Positions 33,705 to 42,571 are shown, numbered from the stretch's first letter. The stretch is 64,000 bases of DNA from SPCO01 sp964579825 (GCA_964579825.1 CAZOHT010000012.1:1-64000); one strand, 5' to 3'. Notes: generated by a model from the letters alone, not told the origin. Numbers and translations are program-made.

Positions 33705-34948
33705 GCGGTACCTCCGATGGGTCCGGTCGCGAATGCCGCACGGATGTCGGCGTCGAGCGCGACGAGTTGGTCGAGATCAGGGTCGGTCGGGCCGGCGGAG
33801 GCCCCGCTGGTCGCCCGCGAGACGGCGGCCTCCAGCAGCCGCGGGATGTCGGTGAAGGCGATCGAACCGCCGATGAACCGGGCCACGGCGACATCGTCAG
33901 CGGCGATGAGGGCGGCCGACGCACGGGGCCCAAGGCGACCCGCCTCACGGGCGATCCGAAGGGACGGGAAGCGGCCCTCGTCCGGGGCGCGGAAGTCCAG
34001 TCGGGCGACGGCTGTCAGGTCGGGGGCCGTGGCCGGCGAGGGGCGGCGATCCGGGTAGGTCAGCGCGTACTGGATGGGAAGCCTCATGTCAGGCGTACCG
34101 AGCTGGGCCTTGATCGATCCGTCCACGAACCGGACGGCCGAGTGGACCACGCTCTGTGGGTGGATGACGACCTCGATGGCGTCATAGCCGACATCGTACA
34201 GCCAGTGCGCTTCGATGACCTCCAGGCCCTTGTTGGCGAGGGTCGCCGAGTCGATCGTGATCTTGGCGCCCATCGTCCAGGTCGGGTGGCGCAGGGCCTG
34301 GGCGGGCGTGATCGCGGCCAGCTCGTCGCCGGGTGTGTCCAGGAACGGGCCGCCCGACGCGGTCAGGATCAGGGCCGCTACGGTTGCCATCGACTCACCG
34401 ACGAGGCACTGCCAGAGGGCCGAATGCTCCGAGTCGATCGGGCGCAGCCAGGCCAGTGGGCTGGCAAACGGGTCCGCCTGGCCGGACGGCCCGCGTCGCG
34501 CCACCTCGGCGCCGAGCGCGCGGGCCAGCGGCATCACCAGGTGCCCTCCCGCGACCAGCGTCTCCTTGTTGGCCGTCGCGACGACCTTGCCGGCTTGGAG
34601 CGCCGCCAGGACCGGCGCGAGGCTGACGACCCCCCCGGTCCCGACGACGACGAGGTCGACATCGTCACGCGTGACGAGCTCCGTCAGGGCTTCGTCGCCG
34701 TGGACCCGGCCGGTGCCGGACGGCAGATCGAGACCTCGGACCGGATCCGCGTTGGCGAGTGCGACGACCGCCGGACGGAGCTGGGCCGCCTGTTCGGCGA
34801 GGACGCCGGCGTTGGTCCCGGCGGCGAGGGCGACGACCCGGAACGCCTCCGGAGCCGCGGCGAGGACCTCGACCGCCTGGCGGCCGATGGAGCCGGTCGA
34901 CCCGATCAGCGCGACGCCGCGCGGTCCCCTGTCCGCGTCCGTCCGCAC
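33701..34948 (-). CDS. dxr: 1-Deoxy-D-xylulose-5-phosphate reductoisomerase
   Basis: The 415-aa protein starts VALIGSTGSIGRQAVEVL (NADPH binding). ATANKETLVAGG, then PIDSEHSALWQCL and ILTASGGPF form the active-site region, and TMGAKITIDSATLANKGLEVIEAHWLY is the dimer/catalytic block. It makes MEP from DXP. The stretch between the last two strands before PIDSEHSA (ARRGPSGQADPFAS) looks slightly expanded. The GTG at 34948 begins 1 nt after the cdsA stop codon. Confidence 0.95.
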   Translation of the reverse strand: MRTDADRGPRGVALIGSTGSIGRQAVEVLAAAPEAFRVVALAAGTNAGVLAEQAAQLRPAVVALANADPVRGLDLPSGTGRVHGDEALTELVTRDDVDLVVVGTGGVVSLAPVLAALQAGKVVATANKETLVAGGHLVMPLARALGAEVARRGPSGQADPFASPLAWLRPIDSEHSALWQCLVGESMATVAALILTASGGPFLDTPGDELAAITPAQALRHPTWTMGAKITIDSATLANKGLEVIEAHWLYDVGYDAIEVVIHPQSVVHSAVRFVDGSIKAQLGTPDMRLPIQYALTYPDRRPSPATAPDLTAVARLDFRAPDEGRFPSLRIAREAGRLGPRASAALIAADDVAVARFIGGSIAFTDIPRLLEAAVSRATSGASAGPTDPDLDQLVALDADIRAAFATGPIGGTA

Positions 34949-34949
34949 G

Positions 34950-35774
34950 TCAGCGGAAGACGGCGACGACATACAGGGTGACGATGGGTGCGGCGAACAG
35001 GAACGAGTCGACCCGGTCCAGGATCCCGCCATGCCCGGGGATGAGCGTCCCGGAGTCCTTCTGGCCGGCCGCGCGCTTGAGCACGGACTCGGCCAGGTCG
35101 CCGGCCTGCGCCGCGAGCGCCGCAAGCGGGCCCAGCACGATCGCATGCAGCGGGCTCTGGCCGAGGCCCCACAGCATCAGCGCCGTCACGACCGTCGTGG
35201 CGACGATGCCACCGATGAGCCCCGCATACGTCTTGGACGGCGAGATGTGGGTCAGGAACTTCTCGCGCCCGAACTGCTTGCCGACGAGGTAGGCCCCGGT
35301 GTCGTACGACCACACCGCGAAGATCAACAGGATGATCCAACCACGCTCCGGGCCGAGGACCGCCAGTGGGGCGCCATCGACCGGCGGTGCGGCATGCCCC
35401 AACCGCAGGATGAACCCGAGGAGCGAGGCGTAGACCGCCCCGAAGACCGTCGCTGTCCACGCGTTCAGGCCGTCGCGCGGTTCGATCTTCGTGAACGCGG
35501 CGACGCCGATCAGCACGACGCCCACGGCCACGAGCAGCGTGCCACTCCCCTCGAGCGTGCCGGGGAACGCGGCGTCCAGGACGATGACGACGGTCAGCGC
35601 GGTGCCGAGAGCGGCGAACGTCCCGTACCCGGCGGCGCGCAACAGTCGGAAGACCTCGATCGCGGCGAGTCCGGCGATGATCGTGATGAAGATCGCCAGC
35701 ACCGGACCGGCGATGGCCAGCACGATGAGCAGGATGGGCACGAACAAGGCGGCGCTGATCGCTCGCTGACGCAC
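34950..35774 (-). CDS. cdsA: Phosphatidate cytidylyltransferase
   Basis: The 274-aa protein has about eight membrane helices and the C-terminal CDP-diglyceride synthase signature: GDLAESVLKRAAGQKDSG, then LIPGHGGILDRVDS. An SPSKTYAGLIGG motif lies before it. It makes CDP-diacylglycerol for phospholipid synthesis. The start is GTG. It lies 29 bp after uppS in the conserved frr-uppS-cdsA-dxr order. Confidence 0.95.
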   Translation of the reverse strand: MRQRAISAALFVPILLIVLAIAGPVLAIFITIIAGLAAIEVFRLLRAAGYGTFAALGTALTVVIVLDAAFPGTLEGSGTLLVAVGVVLIGVAAFTKIEPRDGLNAWTATVFGAVYASLLGFILRLGHAAPPVDGAPLAVLGPERGWIILLIFAVWSYDTGAYLVGKQFGREKFLTHISPSKTYAGLIGGIVATTVVTALMLWGLGQSPLHAIVLGPLAALAAQAGDLAESVLKRAAGQKDSGTLIPGHGGILDRVDSFLFAAPIVTLYVVAVFR

Positions 35775-35803
35775 GGGTCCTCCGGGTGGGTGAGCTGGCG
35801 GCC

Positions 35804-36607
35804 CTAGCGGCCGAACCGGCGATGCCGCAAGGCGAACTCGGCGATGGCGGCGTCGAACGCCGCTTCACCGAAGTCCGGCCACAGGGTCTCACACGTGTAG
35901 AACTCGGCATAGGCCGATTGCCAGATCAGGAAGTTCGACAACCGCTGCTCGCCACCCGTGCGGATGACCAGATCCGGATCGGGCAGGCCGGCCGTGTAGA
36001 GTGCCCCGCCGATCGTCGCCTCATCGACCTGGTCCGCCGTCACGCCCTGTTCGACCAGCCGGCGGACCGCATCGACGAGTTCGGTCCGGCCGGCGTAGTT
36101 GAACGCGATGTTCAGCAGCAGCCGATCACCGCCCTCGGTCGCCGACAGGGCGTCATCGATCGAGCGGCGCGTCTCGGCGGGCAGTTCCTCGAGGCGACCG
36201 AGCAGCTGGACGCGCACGCCCTGGGCGCGCAGTTCCGCTGTCTCGCTGCGGATCGCCGCTTCGAGCAGCCCGAAGAGCCCAGTGACCTCCTCGTCCGAGC
36301 GGGCCCAGTTCTCGCGGCTGAAGGCGTACAAGGTGAGCGTCGGGATGCCGCGCCGGACGGCGTGCTTGAGCAGGCCCCGGATCGCCTCGACGCCGGCGGC
36401 GTGACCCTCGAGTTCCGGCAGGTCGCGGGCGCGCGCCCAGCGACGGTTGCCGTCCATGATGATCGCGACGTGTCGCGGCAGGTCGTCGGGCGACTCGATC
36501 CCGGCCACGTCCGTCGGGGCGTCGGCCGCGGCCCGCACCCCGTCGTACGGCGGCTCGTGGGCGGCGGGTGGCGCGTCGGTCGGTCTGGCGAGGGGTGCGC
36601 GGGGCAC
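35804..36607 (-). CDS. uppS: Isoprenyl (undecaprenyl) diphosphate synthase
   Basis: The 267-aa cis-prenyltransferase has HVAIIMDGNRRWARAR with the catalytic aspartate, GHAAGVEAIRGLL, LYAFSRENWARS, and RTGGEQRLSNFLIWQSAYAE. It builds the lipid carrier for peptidoglycan. An N-terminal extension of about 40 residues (Pro/Ala-rich) precedes the core. The GTG start abuts the frr stop (1-nt overlap). Confidence 0.95.
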   Translation of the reverse strand: MPRAPLARPTDAPPAAHEPPYDGVRAAADAPTDVAGIESPDDLPRHVAIIMDGNRRWARARDLPELEGHAAGVEAIRGLLKHAVRRGIPTLTLYAFSRENWARSDEEVTGLFGLLEAAIRSETAELRAQGVRVQLLGRLEELPAETRRSIDDALSATEGGDRLLLNIAFNYAGRTELVDAVRRLVEQGVTADQVDEATIGGALYTAGLPDPDLVIRTGGEQRLSNFLIWQSAYAEFYTCETLWPDFGEAAFDAAIAEFALRHRRFGR

Positions 36608-37164
36608 TAGACCTCCAGGATCTCCTGTTCCTTCACCAGGCCAAGCCGATCCACGTCGGCGATGTGCCGGTCCGTGGTCTTCTGGAGCGTCTCCAGCTGG
36701 CGGTGCGATTCGTCGGTGCCGACGGCGCCGTCCCGCTCTTCGCGCTTGATCTGGTCGGCGGCATCGCGGCGCAGGTTACGCACCTCCACCCGAGCCTCTT
36801 CCATGCGCTTGTGGACGACCTTGACCATGTCTTTGCGACGTTCCTCGGTCAGCGGCGGGATGTTCAGCCGAACGACCGTGCCGTCGACGTTCGGCATCAG
36901 GCCGATGTCGCTCTTGAGGATCGCCTTCTCGATCGCGCCGAGGACCCCGCGGTCCCACGGCTGGATGACGATCTGGTGCGGCTCGGGGACGCTGATGCCG
37001 GCCAGCTGGTTGAGGGGCGTGGACGTACCGTAGTACTCGACATGCAAGCGCTCCACGAGCGCCGTGGATGCCCGGCCCGTGCGCATGCCCTGCAGGTCGC
37101 GCTCCATCGCCTCGATGGCCCGGGCCATCTTGTGGTCCGCCTCGGTCAGGACTTCGTTGCTCAT
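36607..37164 (-). CDS. frr: Ribosome recycling factor
   Basis: The 185-aa protein has the usual length and the RRF blocks: MRTGRASTALVERLHVEYYG, TPLNQLAGISVPEPHQIVIQPWDRG, LNIPPLTEERRKDMVK and a long C-terminal helix. It splits post-termination ribosomes with EF-G. The ATG at 37164 has GGGAGG upstream and overlaps the pyrH stop by 4 nt. Confidence 0.97.
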   Translation of the reverse strand: MSNEVLTEADHKMARAIEAMERDLQGMRTGRASTALVERLHVEYYGTSTPLNQLAGISVPEPHQIVIQPWDRGVLGAIEKAILKSDIGLMPNVDGTVVRLNIPPLTEERRKDMVKVVHKRMEEARVEVRNLRRDAADQIKREERDGAVGTDESHRQLETLQKTTDRHIADVDRLGLVKEQEILEV

Positions 37165-37940
37165 GCCTTGACACCTCCCGAGGCCGTCGTGCCCGAGATC
37201 AGCGTTCCGACGGACTCGCCGGTCGCGACCCGCGTGATGTTGTCCGCACGATTGAGGTCGAACACCACGATGGGCAGATCGTTCTCCATGCACAGGCTGA
37301 CGGCCGTCGCGTCCATGACCTTGAGCTGGTCGCGGAGCAGATCCCCGTAGCCGAGCGAAGCGTACCGCTGGGCGTTCGGGTCCACCATGGGGTCACGGTC
37401 ATAGACGCCATCGACCTTGGTGGCCTTGAGCAGGACTTCGGCGTTGATCTCGACCGCGCGAAGGGCGGCCGCCGTATCCGTCGTGAAGTACGGGTTACCG
37501 GTCCCCGCCACGAACATCGTGACGCGGCCCTTCTCCATGTGACGGATGGCGCGCCGGCGGATGTACGGCTCGGCGATCTCGTTCATCGCGATGGCGGTCA
37601 TGACCCGGGTCGGGACGCCGGCCCGTTCGAGGGCGTCCTGGAGGGCGAGGCCGTTCATGACGGTCGCGAGCATCCCGATGTAGTCGCCGGTCGCGCGGTC
37701 CATGCCCTTGGCCGAGGCGGCCAGGCCGCGGAAGATGTTGCCACCGCCGACGACGATGCCGACCTGGACGCCGAGCTTGTGGACCGTGGCCACCTGGCCC
37801 GCGATGAACGCGCAGAACGATGGGTCCACGCCGTACTGGCGATCGCCCAGGAGGGCTTCGCCGGACAACTTGAGCAGGATCCGCCGGTAGCGGAGCGACG
37901 GCGACCCGTCGTCCGTCCGGAGGGACCCGGCGCCGCTCAC
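37161..37940 (-). CDS. pyrH: UMP kinase
   Basis: The 259-aa protein has the amino acid kinase fold: RILLKLSGEALLGD, VGIVVGGGNIFRG, RATGDYIGMLATVMN and FVAGTGNPYFTTDTAAALRA, followed by KATKVDGVYDRDP. It phosphorylates UMP. The pyrH-frr pair after tsf is standard. The GTG start overlaps the tsf stop (GTGA). Confidence 0.96.
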   Translation of the reverse strand: MSGAGSLRTDDGSPSLRYRRILLKLSGEALLGDRQYGVDPSFCAFIAGQVATVHKLGVQVGIVVGGGNIFRGLAASAKGMDRATGDYIGMLATVMNGLALQDALERAGVPTRVMTAIAMNEIAEPYIRRRAIRHMEKGRVTMFVAGTGNPYFTTDTAAALRAVEINAEVLLKATKVDGVYDRDPMVDPNAQRYASLGYGDLLRDQLKVMDATAVSLCMENDLPIVVFDLNRADNITRVATGESVGTLISGTTASGGVKA

Positions 37941-38536
37941 AGGCCCTCCCCGACCTCGAAGCGAACGAAGCGCCGGACCTTGATGTTCTCGCCGATCGTG
38001 GCGATCGCCGCCGTGATCAGTTCGCCGATGGTCTGGTCCGTGTCACGGAACGGCTGCTCCGTCAGGACGACCTGCTGGTACCACTTCTTGAGCTGACCCT
38101 CGACGATCTGGGTCCGGATGTTCTCGGGCTTCTTCTGGGTCGCCTCGTCCGCCAGCAGTTCGGCCTTCTTGGCCTCGAGCTCGTCGGCCGGGATGGACTC
38201 GATCGTCGGGTACAGCGGCTTGAGCGCCACGACCTGGATGGCCAGGTCCTTGACGAGCTGCTGGAACTGTTCGTTGCGAGCGACGAAGTCCGTCTCGCAG
38301 TTGACCTCGATGAGCGCCCCGAACCGTCCACCGGTGTGGATGTAGGTCCCGATCAGACCCTCGCGGGCATCACGGCCGGCCTTCTTGGCCGCCTGGGCGA
38401 CGCCCCGCTCGCGCAGGAGTGCCGTGGCCTTCTCCAGGTCGCCGTCCGTCTCGGTCAATGCCTTCTTGCAGTCCATGAACCCGGCGCCGGTCCGCTCTCG
38501 CAACTCCTTGACCAGCTCCGCCGAGATGTCCGCCAT
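37937..38536 (-). CDS. tsf: Elongation factor Ts
   Basis: The 199-aa protein is of the short type. It has the N-terminal UBA-like domain (LVKELRERTGAGFMDCKKALTE), the TDFVAR motif (CETDFVARNEQF) that contacts EF-Tu, and a single core subdomain ending in RRFVRFEVGEGL. It recycles EF-Tu-GDP. The second core subdomain of the 280-aa E. coli form is reduced, as in many Gram-positives. Confidence 0.96.
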   Translation of the reverse strand: MADISAELVKELRERTGAGFMDCKKALTETDGDLEKATALLRERGVAQAAKKAGRDAREGLIGTYIHTGGRFGALIEVNCETDFVARNEQFQQLVKDLAIQVVALKPLYPTIESIPADELEAKKAELLADEATQKKPENIRTQIVEGQLKKWYQQVVLTEQPFRDTDQTIGELITAAIATIGENIKVRRFVRFEVGEGL

Positions 38537-38634
38537 ATCCGTTCGTTCTCCTTGGCTTGCGTCGGCCCGGTCCGGCCCGCCGCGTGATGGTGTGTATCGA
38601 TCGCTGTCCGTTGGGACCGCACGGTCCCGTCCGT

Positions 38635-38670
38635 CAGCCGGCGTCGTCAGCCGGCGTCGTCAGCCGGCGT
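38635..38670 (-). repeat. 13-bp tandem repeat spanning the rpsB stop codon
   Basis: CAGCCGGCGTCGT recurs at 38635, 38648 and 38661 (about 2.8 copies). On the minus strand each unit contains GGC-TGA, and the first TGA is the rpsB stop. The unit is not a multiple of three. Confidence 0.75.
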
Positions 38671-39634
38671 CCTCGGCCTTCTCGGCCGCCTCCCGGGCCA
38701 GTTCGGCGGCGATGTCCTCGGCGCTGGCCTCGGCCTCGCCGGCGACGGCGGCATCGGCGATCGGCGGCTCGGCCCGCGCAGCGCGGTCGCCGGGCAGCAG
38801 GTCGTCATCATCGACGTCCGGCTCGAAGGAGAGCGCGGCGCCACCGGCCAGGGCGGCGACGAGCTCATCGGACGCACCGGGCTCCTCGTCGTCCTGTTCC
38901 GGGAGCGCCATCGGCTCGATGACCTCGGGCTCGGCGGCGGCTCGCGAGGAACGCTCCTGGGCGCCCTGGATCGCGGCGTCGGCCACGGCGGCACACAGCA
39001 GACGGATGGCCCGGATGGCGTCGTCGTTGGCCGGGATGATGTAGTCGAGCTCGTCCGGGTCCACGTTGGTGTCGCCGGTCCCGACGACCGGGATCTCGAG
39101 CTTGTTTGCCTCGGTCACGGCGATCCGTTCGCGGTGCGGGTCCACGATGAAGATGGCTCCCGGCAGGCGCTTCATCTTGCGCATCCCACCGAGGGTCGCC
39201 TCGAGCTTGACCATCTCTTCGGTCAGCTTCGCGGCTTCCTTCTTGGTCATCCGCTCGAAGTCGCCGGCCTGCTGACGGGCCTCGAGCTGCTCGAGCAGGG
39301 CGATGCGCTTCTTGATCGTCGTGAAGTTGGTGAGCATGCCGCCGAGCCAGCGCTTGTTGACGAACGGCTGGTTCGCGCGCATCGCCTCTTCCCGGATCGG
39401 CTCGTGCGCCTGCTTCTTGGTGCCGACGAACAGCACCTGGTCGCCGCGCGCGACGGTCTCCCGGACGAACTCCAGGGCCACGTCCAGGCGCTGGACGGTC
39501 TGGGCCAGGTCGATGATGTGGATCCCGTTACGCTCCGCGAAGATGAACGGGCGCATCTTGGGGTTCCAGCGGCGAGTCTGGTGGCCGAAGTGGACTCCGG
39601 CTTCCAGCAGCTGCCGCATCGAGACGGACGGCAC
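38660..39634 (-). CDS. rpsB: 30S ribosomal protein S2
   Basis: The 324-aa protein starts MRQLLEAGVHFGHQTRRWNP (after a five-residue lead-in), with NGIHIIDLAQT, FVGTKKQA, VNKRWLGGMLTNF and IFIVDPHRERIAV. S2 helps attach S1 to the 30S subunit. After the core (about 240 aa) an acidic Ala/Glu/Asp-rich tail of about 85 residues follows, absent from E. coli S2. The GTG at 39634 has AGGAGG 9 nt upstream. Confidence 0.96.
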   Translation of the reverse strand: MPSVSMRQLLEAGVHFGHQTRRWNPKMRPFIFAERNGIHIIDLAQTVQRLDVALEFVRETVARGDQVLFVGTKKQAHEPIREEAMRANQPFVNKRWLGGMLTNFTTIKKRIALLEQLEARQQAGDFERMTKKEAAKLTEEMVKLEATLGGMRKMKRLPGAIFIVDPHRERIAVTEANKLEIPVVGTGDTNVDPDELDYIIPANDDAIRAIRLLCAAVADAAIQGAQERSSRAAAEPEVIEPMALPEQDDEEPGASDELVAALAGGAALSFEPDVDDDDLLPGDRAARAEPPIADAAVAGEAEASAEDIAAELAREAAEKAEDAG

Positions 39635-39783
39635 GGTGAGCGACCTCCTGTTCGGTTCTGCCTCCGCGGGCCTCGTCGTCGGGGACCATGGCGATCGCCG
39701 TGGCACCACCCCGAGCGGGATGATCCGCGTGTGTGCTCCGCGCCGGACCGGCGCAGGCGTGCTTCGAACCTCGAAGCGGGCGG

Positions 39784-39789
39784 AGTCTA
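39784..39789 (-). promoter_or_regulatory. -10 box upstream of rpsB
   Basis: TGC-TAGACT followed by CCGCCC on the minus strand, about 150 nt before the rpsB start. The -35 is weak. It lies in the divergent interval with yraN. Confidence 0.45.
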
Positions 39790-39862
39790 GCACAAGGTCG
39801 GGAACGAGCTCCGGATACGTCGCCGTCACGGTCCCGATACGTGGCAGCTAAGCGGGCCTTGT

Positions 39863-39868
39863 CAGGAT
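39863..39868 (+). promoter_or_regulatory. Possible -10 box of leaderless yraN
   Basis: CAGGAT ends 6 nt before the ATG at 39875. It is a poor -10 match, noted because the spacing equals that of the other leaderless candidates. Confidence 0.25.
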
Positions 39869-39874
39869 GGCGGC

Positions 39875-40294
39875 ATGGAGGATCCTCCGTCCGGTCCTCG
39901 ACGGACCGCGGCGCAACGTGCCGGCGACTTCGCCGAGTCGCTGGTCGCGTCGCACCTCGAGGCCATCGGGTGGACCGTCCTGGCCCGGAACGTCCATGTC
40001 GGTCGCCACGAACTCGATCTCGTGGCGATCGACCCGGGCCCGCCGGCCGCGCTCGTGGTCGTCGAGGTGCGCTGGCGGGCGGGTCGGTCGTTCGGGCTGG
40101 CCGAGGAGACCGTGGACCACCGGAAGCGGACGCGGGTCCGGGCCGGCGCCTATGGCCTGCTGGACCGGGGAGCGTTCGGCGATGGCGAGCCGATCCCGCG
40201 CCTGCCCCTCCGGTTCGACCTGGTCGTCGTCGAGCCGGGTGCCGGCGACCCAGACTCGCCGGCACGCATCCGGCATCATCGCGCGGCGTTCTGA
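39875..40294 (+). CDS. yraN: YraN family (UPF0102) endonuclease-like protein
   Basis: The 139-aa protein has the UPF0102 pattern: GDFAESLVASHLEAIGWTVLARNVHVGRHELDLVAID, then VVVEVRWR, the restriction-endonuclease-like E...D...ExR(K) core with the last Lys replaced by Arg. RKRTRVRAGAYGLL follows. The cellular role is unsettled. It is the only plus-strand gene in a long minus-strand run; in many genomes yraN lies next to rnhB and rplS, which are only 1-2 kb away here. Confidence 0.88.
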   Translation: MEDPPSGPRRTAAQRAGDFAESLVASHLEAIGWTVLARNVHVGRHELDLVAIDPGPPAALVVVEVRWRAGRSFGLAEETVDHRKRTRVRAGAYGLLDRGAFGDGEPIPRLPLRFDLVVVEPGAGDPDSPARIRHHRAAF

Positions 40295-40309
40295 GCCACG
40301 CGCCGCCGA

Positions 40310-41272
40310 CTACGGGTACGTTGCGAGCGTGTCGAGGAACAGCTCCCAGAACCGGTCCACGTCCACCGCGACCGCGACCTCGGCGTTCGGTGGCGACCCC
40401 TCCGCGACCGGATGGTCTGTCACGATCCGACGCAGGTCCGGCCCGAGGCGACGCCCGTCGCACAGCGTCATCCCGACGGTGTGGGTCCCGGTCAGCTCGA
40501 CCGCCACGTGCATCGGCTCGAACGTGAGGATGCCCGGGTCCGCGAACGCGGCCACGGCCAAGGGGTCGTGCATCGCCCCACCGGGCAGCCCCGTGTAGAC
40601 CGCCTCGGCGACGCTGTAGTGGTCGAGCATGTCCGCGACGTGGACCGCGGAGCGAGGCCCGAGACCGCGGATCCGCGCTCGGATATCGGGTGTCGCGAGG
40701 ACCTGGCGGGTCACGTTGAGGCCCACCATCCGGATCGGGATCCCGCTCGTGAAGACGACGTGGGCCGCTTCCGGATCGCACCAGATGTTGAACTCGGCCG
40801 CCGGTGTGACGTTGCCGAACGTCAGCGACCCACCCATCAACGTGATCCCGGCGATCCGTCCCGGCAACCCGGGGTCGCGGAGGAGCGCCGACGCGATGTT
40901 CGTCAGTGGTCCGACCGGCACCAGGTGCAGGTCGGGCACGACGTGCGACTGATCGATGAGGTGATCGACGGCGTGGCGATCCAGGATGGCCACGGTCGGG
41001 CTCGGGAGGGTCGGCCCGTCCAGGCCGCTCTCGCCGTGGACATCCGGGGCGTAGTGCGGCTCGCGGACCAGCGGGCGAGGCATGCCGGCCGCGATCGGGA
41101 CGTCCAGCTCGGCGAACTCCACGGTCTTGCGGGCGTTGAGGGTCGTGTTCGCGAGCGAGGCGTTGCCGTGGACCGTGGTGATCGCCCGCAGGTCCAGGAG
41201 ACGGCCGGCCAGCAGGATGGCCATGACGTCGTCATGGCCCGGATCGCAGTCGATGATCGCGCTGACGGTCAT
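40310..41272 (-). CDS. Inosine-uridine-type nucleoside hydrolase
   Basis: The 320-aa protein starts with the calcium-binding signature IIDCDPGHDDVMAILL. It has TTVHGNASLANTTLNA, LVPVGPLTNIASAL, ITLMGGSLTFGNVTPAAEFNIWCDPEAA and a late HDPLAVAAF aspartate. It cleaves ribonucleosides to base and ribose; base preference is not predictable. The ATG overlaps the rnhB stop (ATGA), so nucleoside salvage is coupled to RNase HII expression. Confidence 0.92.
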   Translation of the reverse strand: MTVSAIIDCDPGHDDVMAILLAGRLLDLRAITTVHGNASLANTTLNARKTVEFAELDVPIAAGMPRPLVREPHYAPDVHGESGLDGPTLPSPTVAILDRHAVDHLIDQSHVVPDLHLVPVGPLTNIASALLRDPGLPGRIAGITLMGGSLTFGNVTPAAEFNIWCDPEAAHVVFTSGIPIRMVGLNVTRQVLATPDIRARIRGLGPRSAVHVADMLDHYSVAEAVYTGLPGGAMHDPLAVAAFADPGILTFEPMHVAVELTGTHTVGMTLCDGRRLGPDLRRIVTDHPVAEGSPPNAEVAVAVDVDRFWELFLDTLATYP

Positions 41273-42027
41273 GTCGCCACCGCGGCCAGCTCGTCGCCCA
41301 CCGATGTGGCTTCCTCGCGATCCATGCCCATCACGCCGACGAGGTCAGCCGACAGCTCATCCGCGAGTCCCTCCCCATCCTCGAACAGCCCGAGCTGGTC
41401 CCCGGCGAGCGTCCGTTGGAGGGCCAGGAAGGAACGCCGGTGGAACGGCGTCAGGCCCAGCTCGCGGATAGCCATCCGGTGCTCGAGCGTCGCATAGCCC
41501 TGATTCCGTTCCCAGCCGTAACCCGGGTAGCGAGCCGACAGCAGCGTCATCATCCGGTCCCGCACGACCTTGGCCACGACCGACGCACAGGCGATCGAAT
41601 AGACCTTGGCGTCGCCCTTGACGATCGCACTGTATGGCCCGACTTGGGCCTCGAAGCCGGCGATGCGGTTGCCGTCGACCAGGACATGCTCGTGTTCCCC
41701 CACCCGTGCGATCGCTCGGCGCATGGCGAGGTGCGTCGCGTGATAGATGTTGAGCCGGTCGATCTCGGTCACGGACGCCGCGCCGACGCCGACGGCCAGT
41801 GCGCGACCGCGGATCAGCGGCGCCAGCCGCTCGCGCTGTGCCGCCGACAGCGTCTTCGAGTCGCGGACGCCCGGGATCCGGTGGCAGTTCGGCCGCATGA
41901 TCACCGCCGCGGCGACGACCGCGCCACACGTCGGCGCCACGCCGACCTCATCGACCCCCACGACGCGCTCCAGCCCGTCACGCCACAGGGAGCGCTCGTA
42001 CCGGAGGGTGGGGACGATGGGCGCCAT
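41269..42027 (-). CDS. rnhB: Ribonuclease HII with altered GRG motif
   Basis: The 252-aa protein has VVGVDEVGVAPTCGAVVAAAVI near the start (catalytic Asp26 and Glu27), GVRDSKTLSAAQRERL, HVLVDGN (third acidic residue) and SIACASVVAKVVRDR (fourth). RNase HII removes ribonucleotides and RNA primers from DNA. The usual G-R-G that reads the RNA-DNA junction is G29-V30-A31 here. A QLGLF pentapeptide at 211-215 looks like a sliding-clamp motif. ATG 42027 is chosen; a TTG lies three codons upstream. Confidence 0.88.
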   Translation of the reverse strand: MAPIVPTLRYERSLWRDGLERVVGVDEVGVAPTCGAVVAAAVIMRPNCHRIPGVRDSKTLSAAQRERLAPLIRGRALAVGVGAASVTEIDRLNIYHATHLAMRRAIARVGEHEHVLVDGNRIAGFEAQVGPYSAIVKGDAKVYSIACASVVAKVVRDRMMTLLSARYPGYGWERNQGYATLEHRMAIRELGLTPFHRRSFLALQRTLAGDQLGLFEDGEGLADELSADLVGVMGMDREEATSVGDELAAVAT

Positions 42028-42110
42028 CGAGGGCAAGCCTACCGGAATCGACGACCCCGCCGGGACCGGCGGGGTCTGGGTCGCGCGTAGGGACGGTCTG
42101 CCGCGGGAGG

Positions 42111-42461
42111 TCAGCCGTTCGTGCGGCGCTCGCGCAGCGTGGCGGCCTTGCCGACACGATCGCGCAGGAAGTAGAGCTGCGCCCGGCGGGCCACGCCGTG
42201 CCGCACGACCTCGATTTTCTCGATGCGCGGGCTGTTGATCTTGAACGTCCGCTCCACCCCGACGCCCGACGCGATGCGCCGAACGGTGATGGAGCGCGTG
42301 ATGCCACCGCCGCGCAGGCGCATGACGGTCCCCTCGAAGACCTGGATGCGCTCGCGATTGCCCTCGACCACCTTGGCCGACACCTTGACGGTGTCACCCG
42401 TGGCGAGTTCCGGCAGATCCGTTCGAAGCTGGTCCTGGACGATCTCGTCGAGCACGTTCAC
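42111..42461 (-). CDS. rplS: 50S ribosomal protein L19
   Basis: The 116-aa protein has the L19 blocks: GDTVKVSAKVVEGNRERIQVFEG, RRIASGVGVERTFKINSPRIEKIEVVRHG, and RAQLYFLRDRVGKAA. The length is normal. The GTG start is at 42461. A promoter at 42544-42571 gives it its own leader of about 75 nt behind trmD. Confidence 0.97.
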   Translation of the reverse strand: MNVLDEIVQDQLRTDLPELATGDTVKVSAKVVEGNRERIQVFEGTVMRLRGGGITRSITVRRIASGVGVERTFKINSPRIEKIEVVRHGVARRAQLYFLRDRVGKAATLRERRTNG

Positions 42462-42543
42462 GCGGCGGTTCCTGACTCATCTGGGCAGCCGTGGCTGCGG
42501 GGGTGCATGTTCGGGGCGACGCGGACGGGTGCGTCGGCGGCGG

Positions 42544-42571
42544 AGTATAGCACGGCCTCGCGATGCGTCAG
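42544..42571 (-). promoter_or_regulatory. Promoter of rplS
   Basis: CTGACG (-35, 42571-42566), a 16-bp spacer ending in TGC, and TATACT (-10, 42549-42544), followed by CCGCCG. It overlaps the last codons of trmD. Confidence 0.6.
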
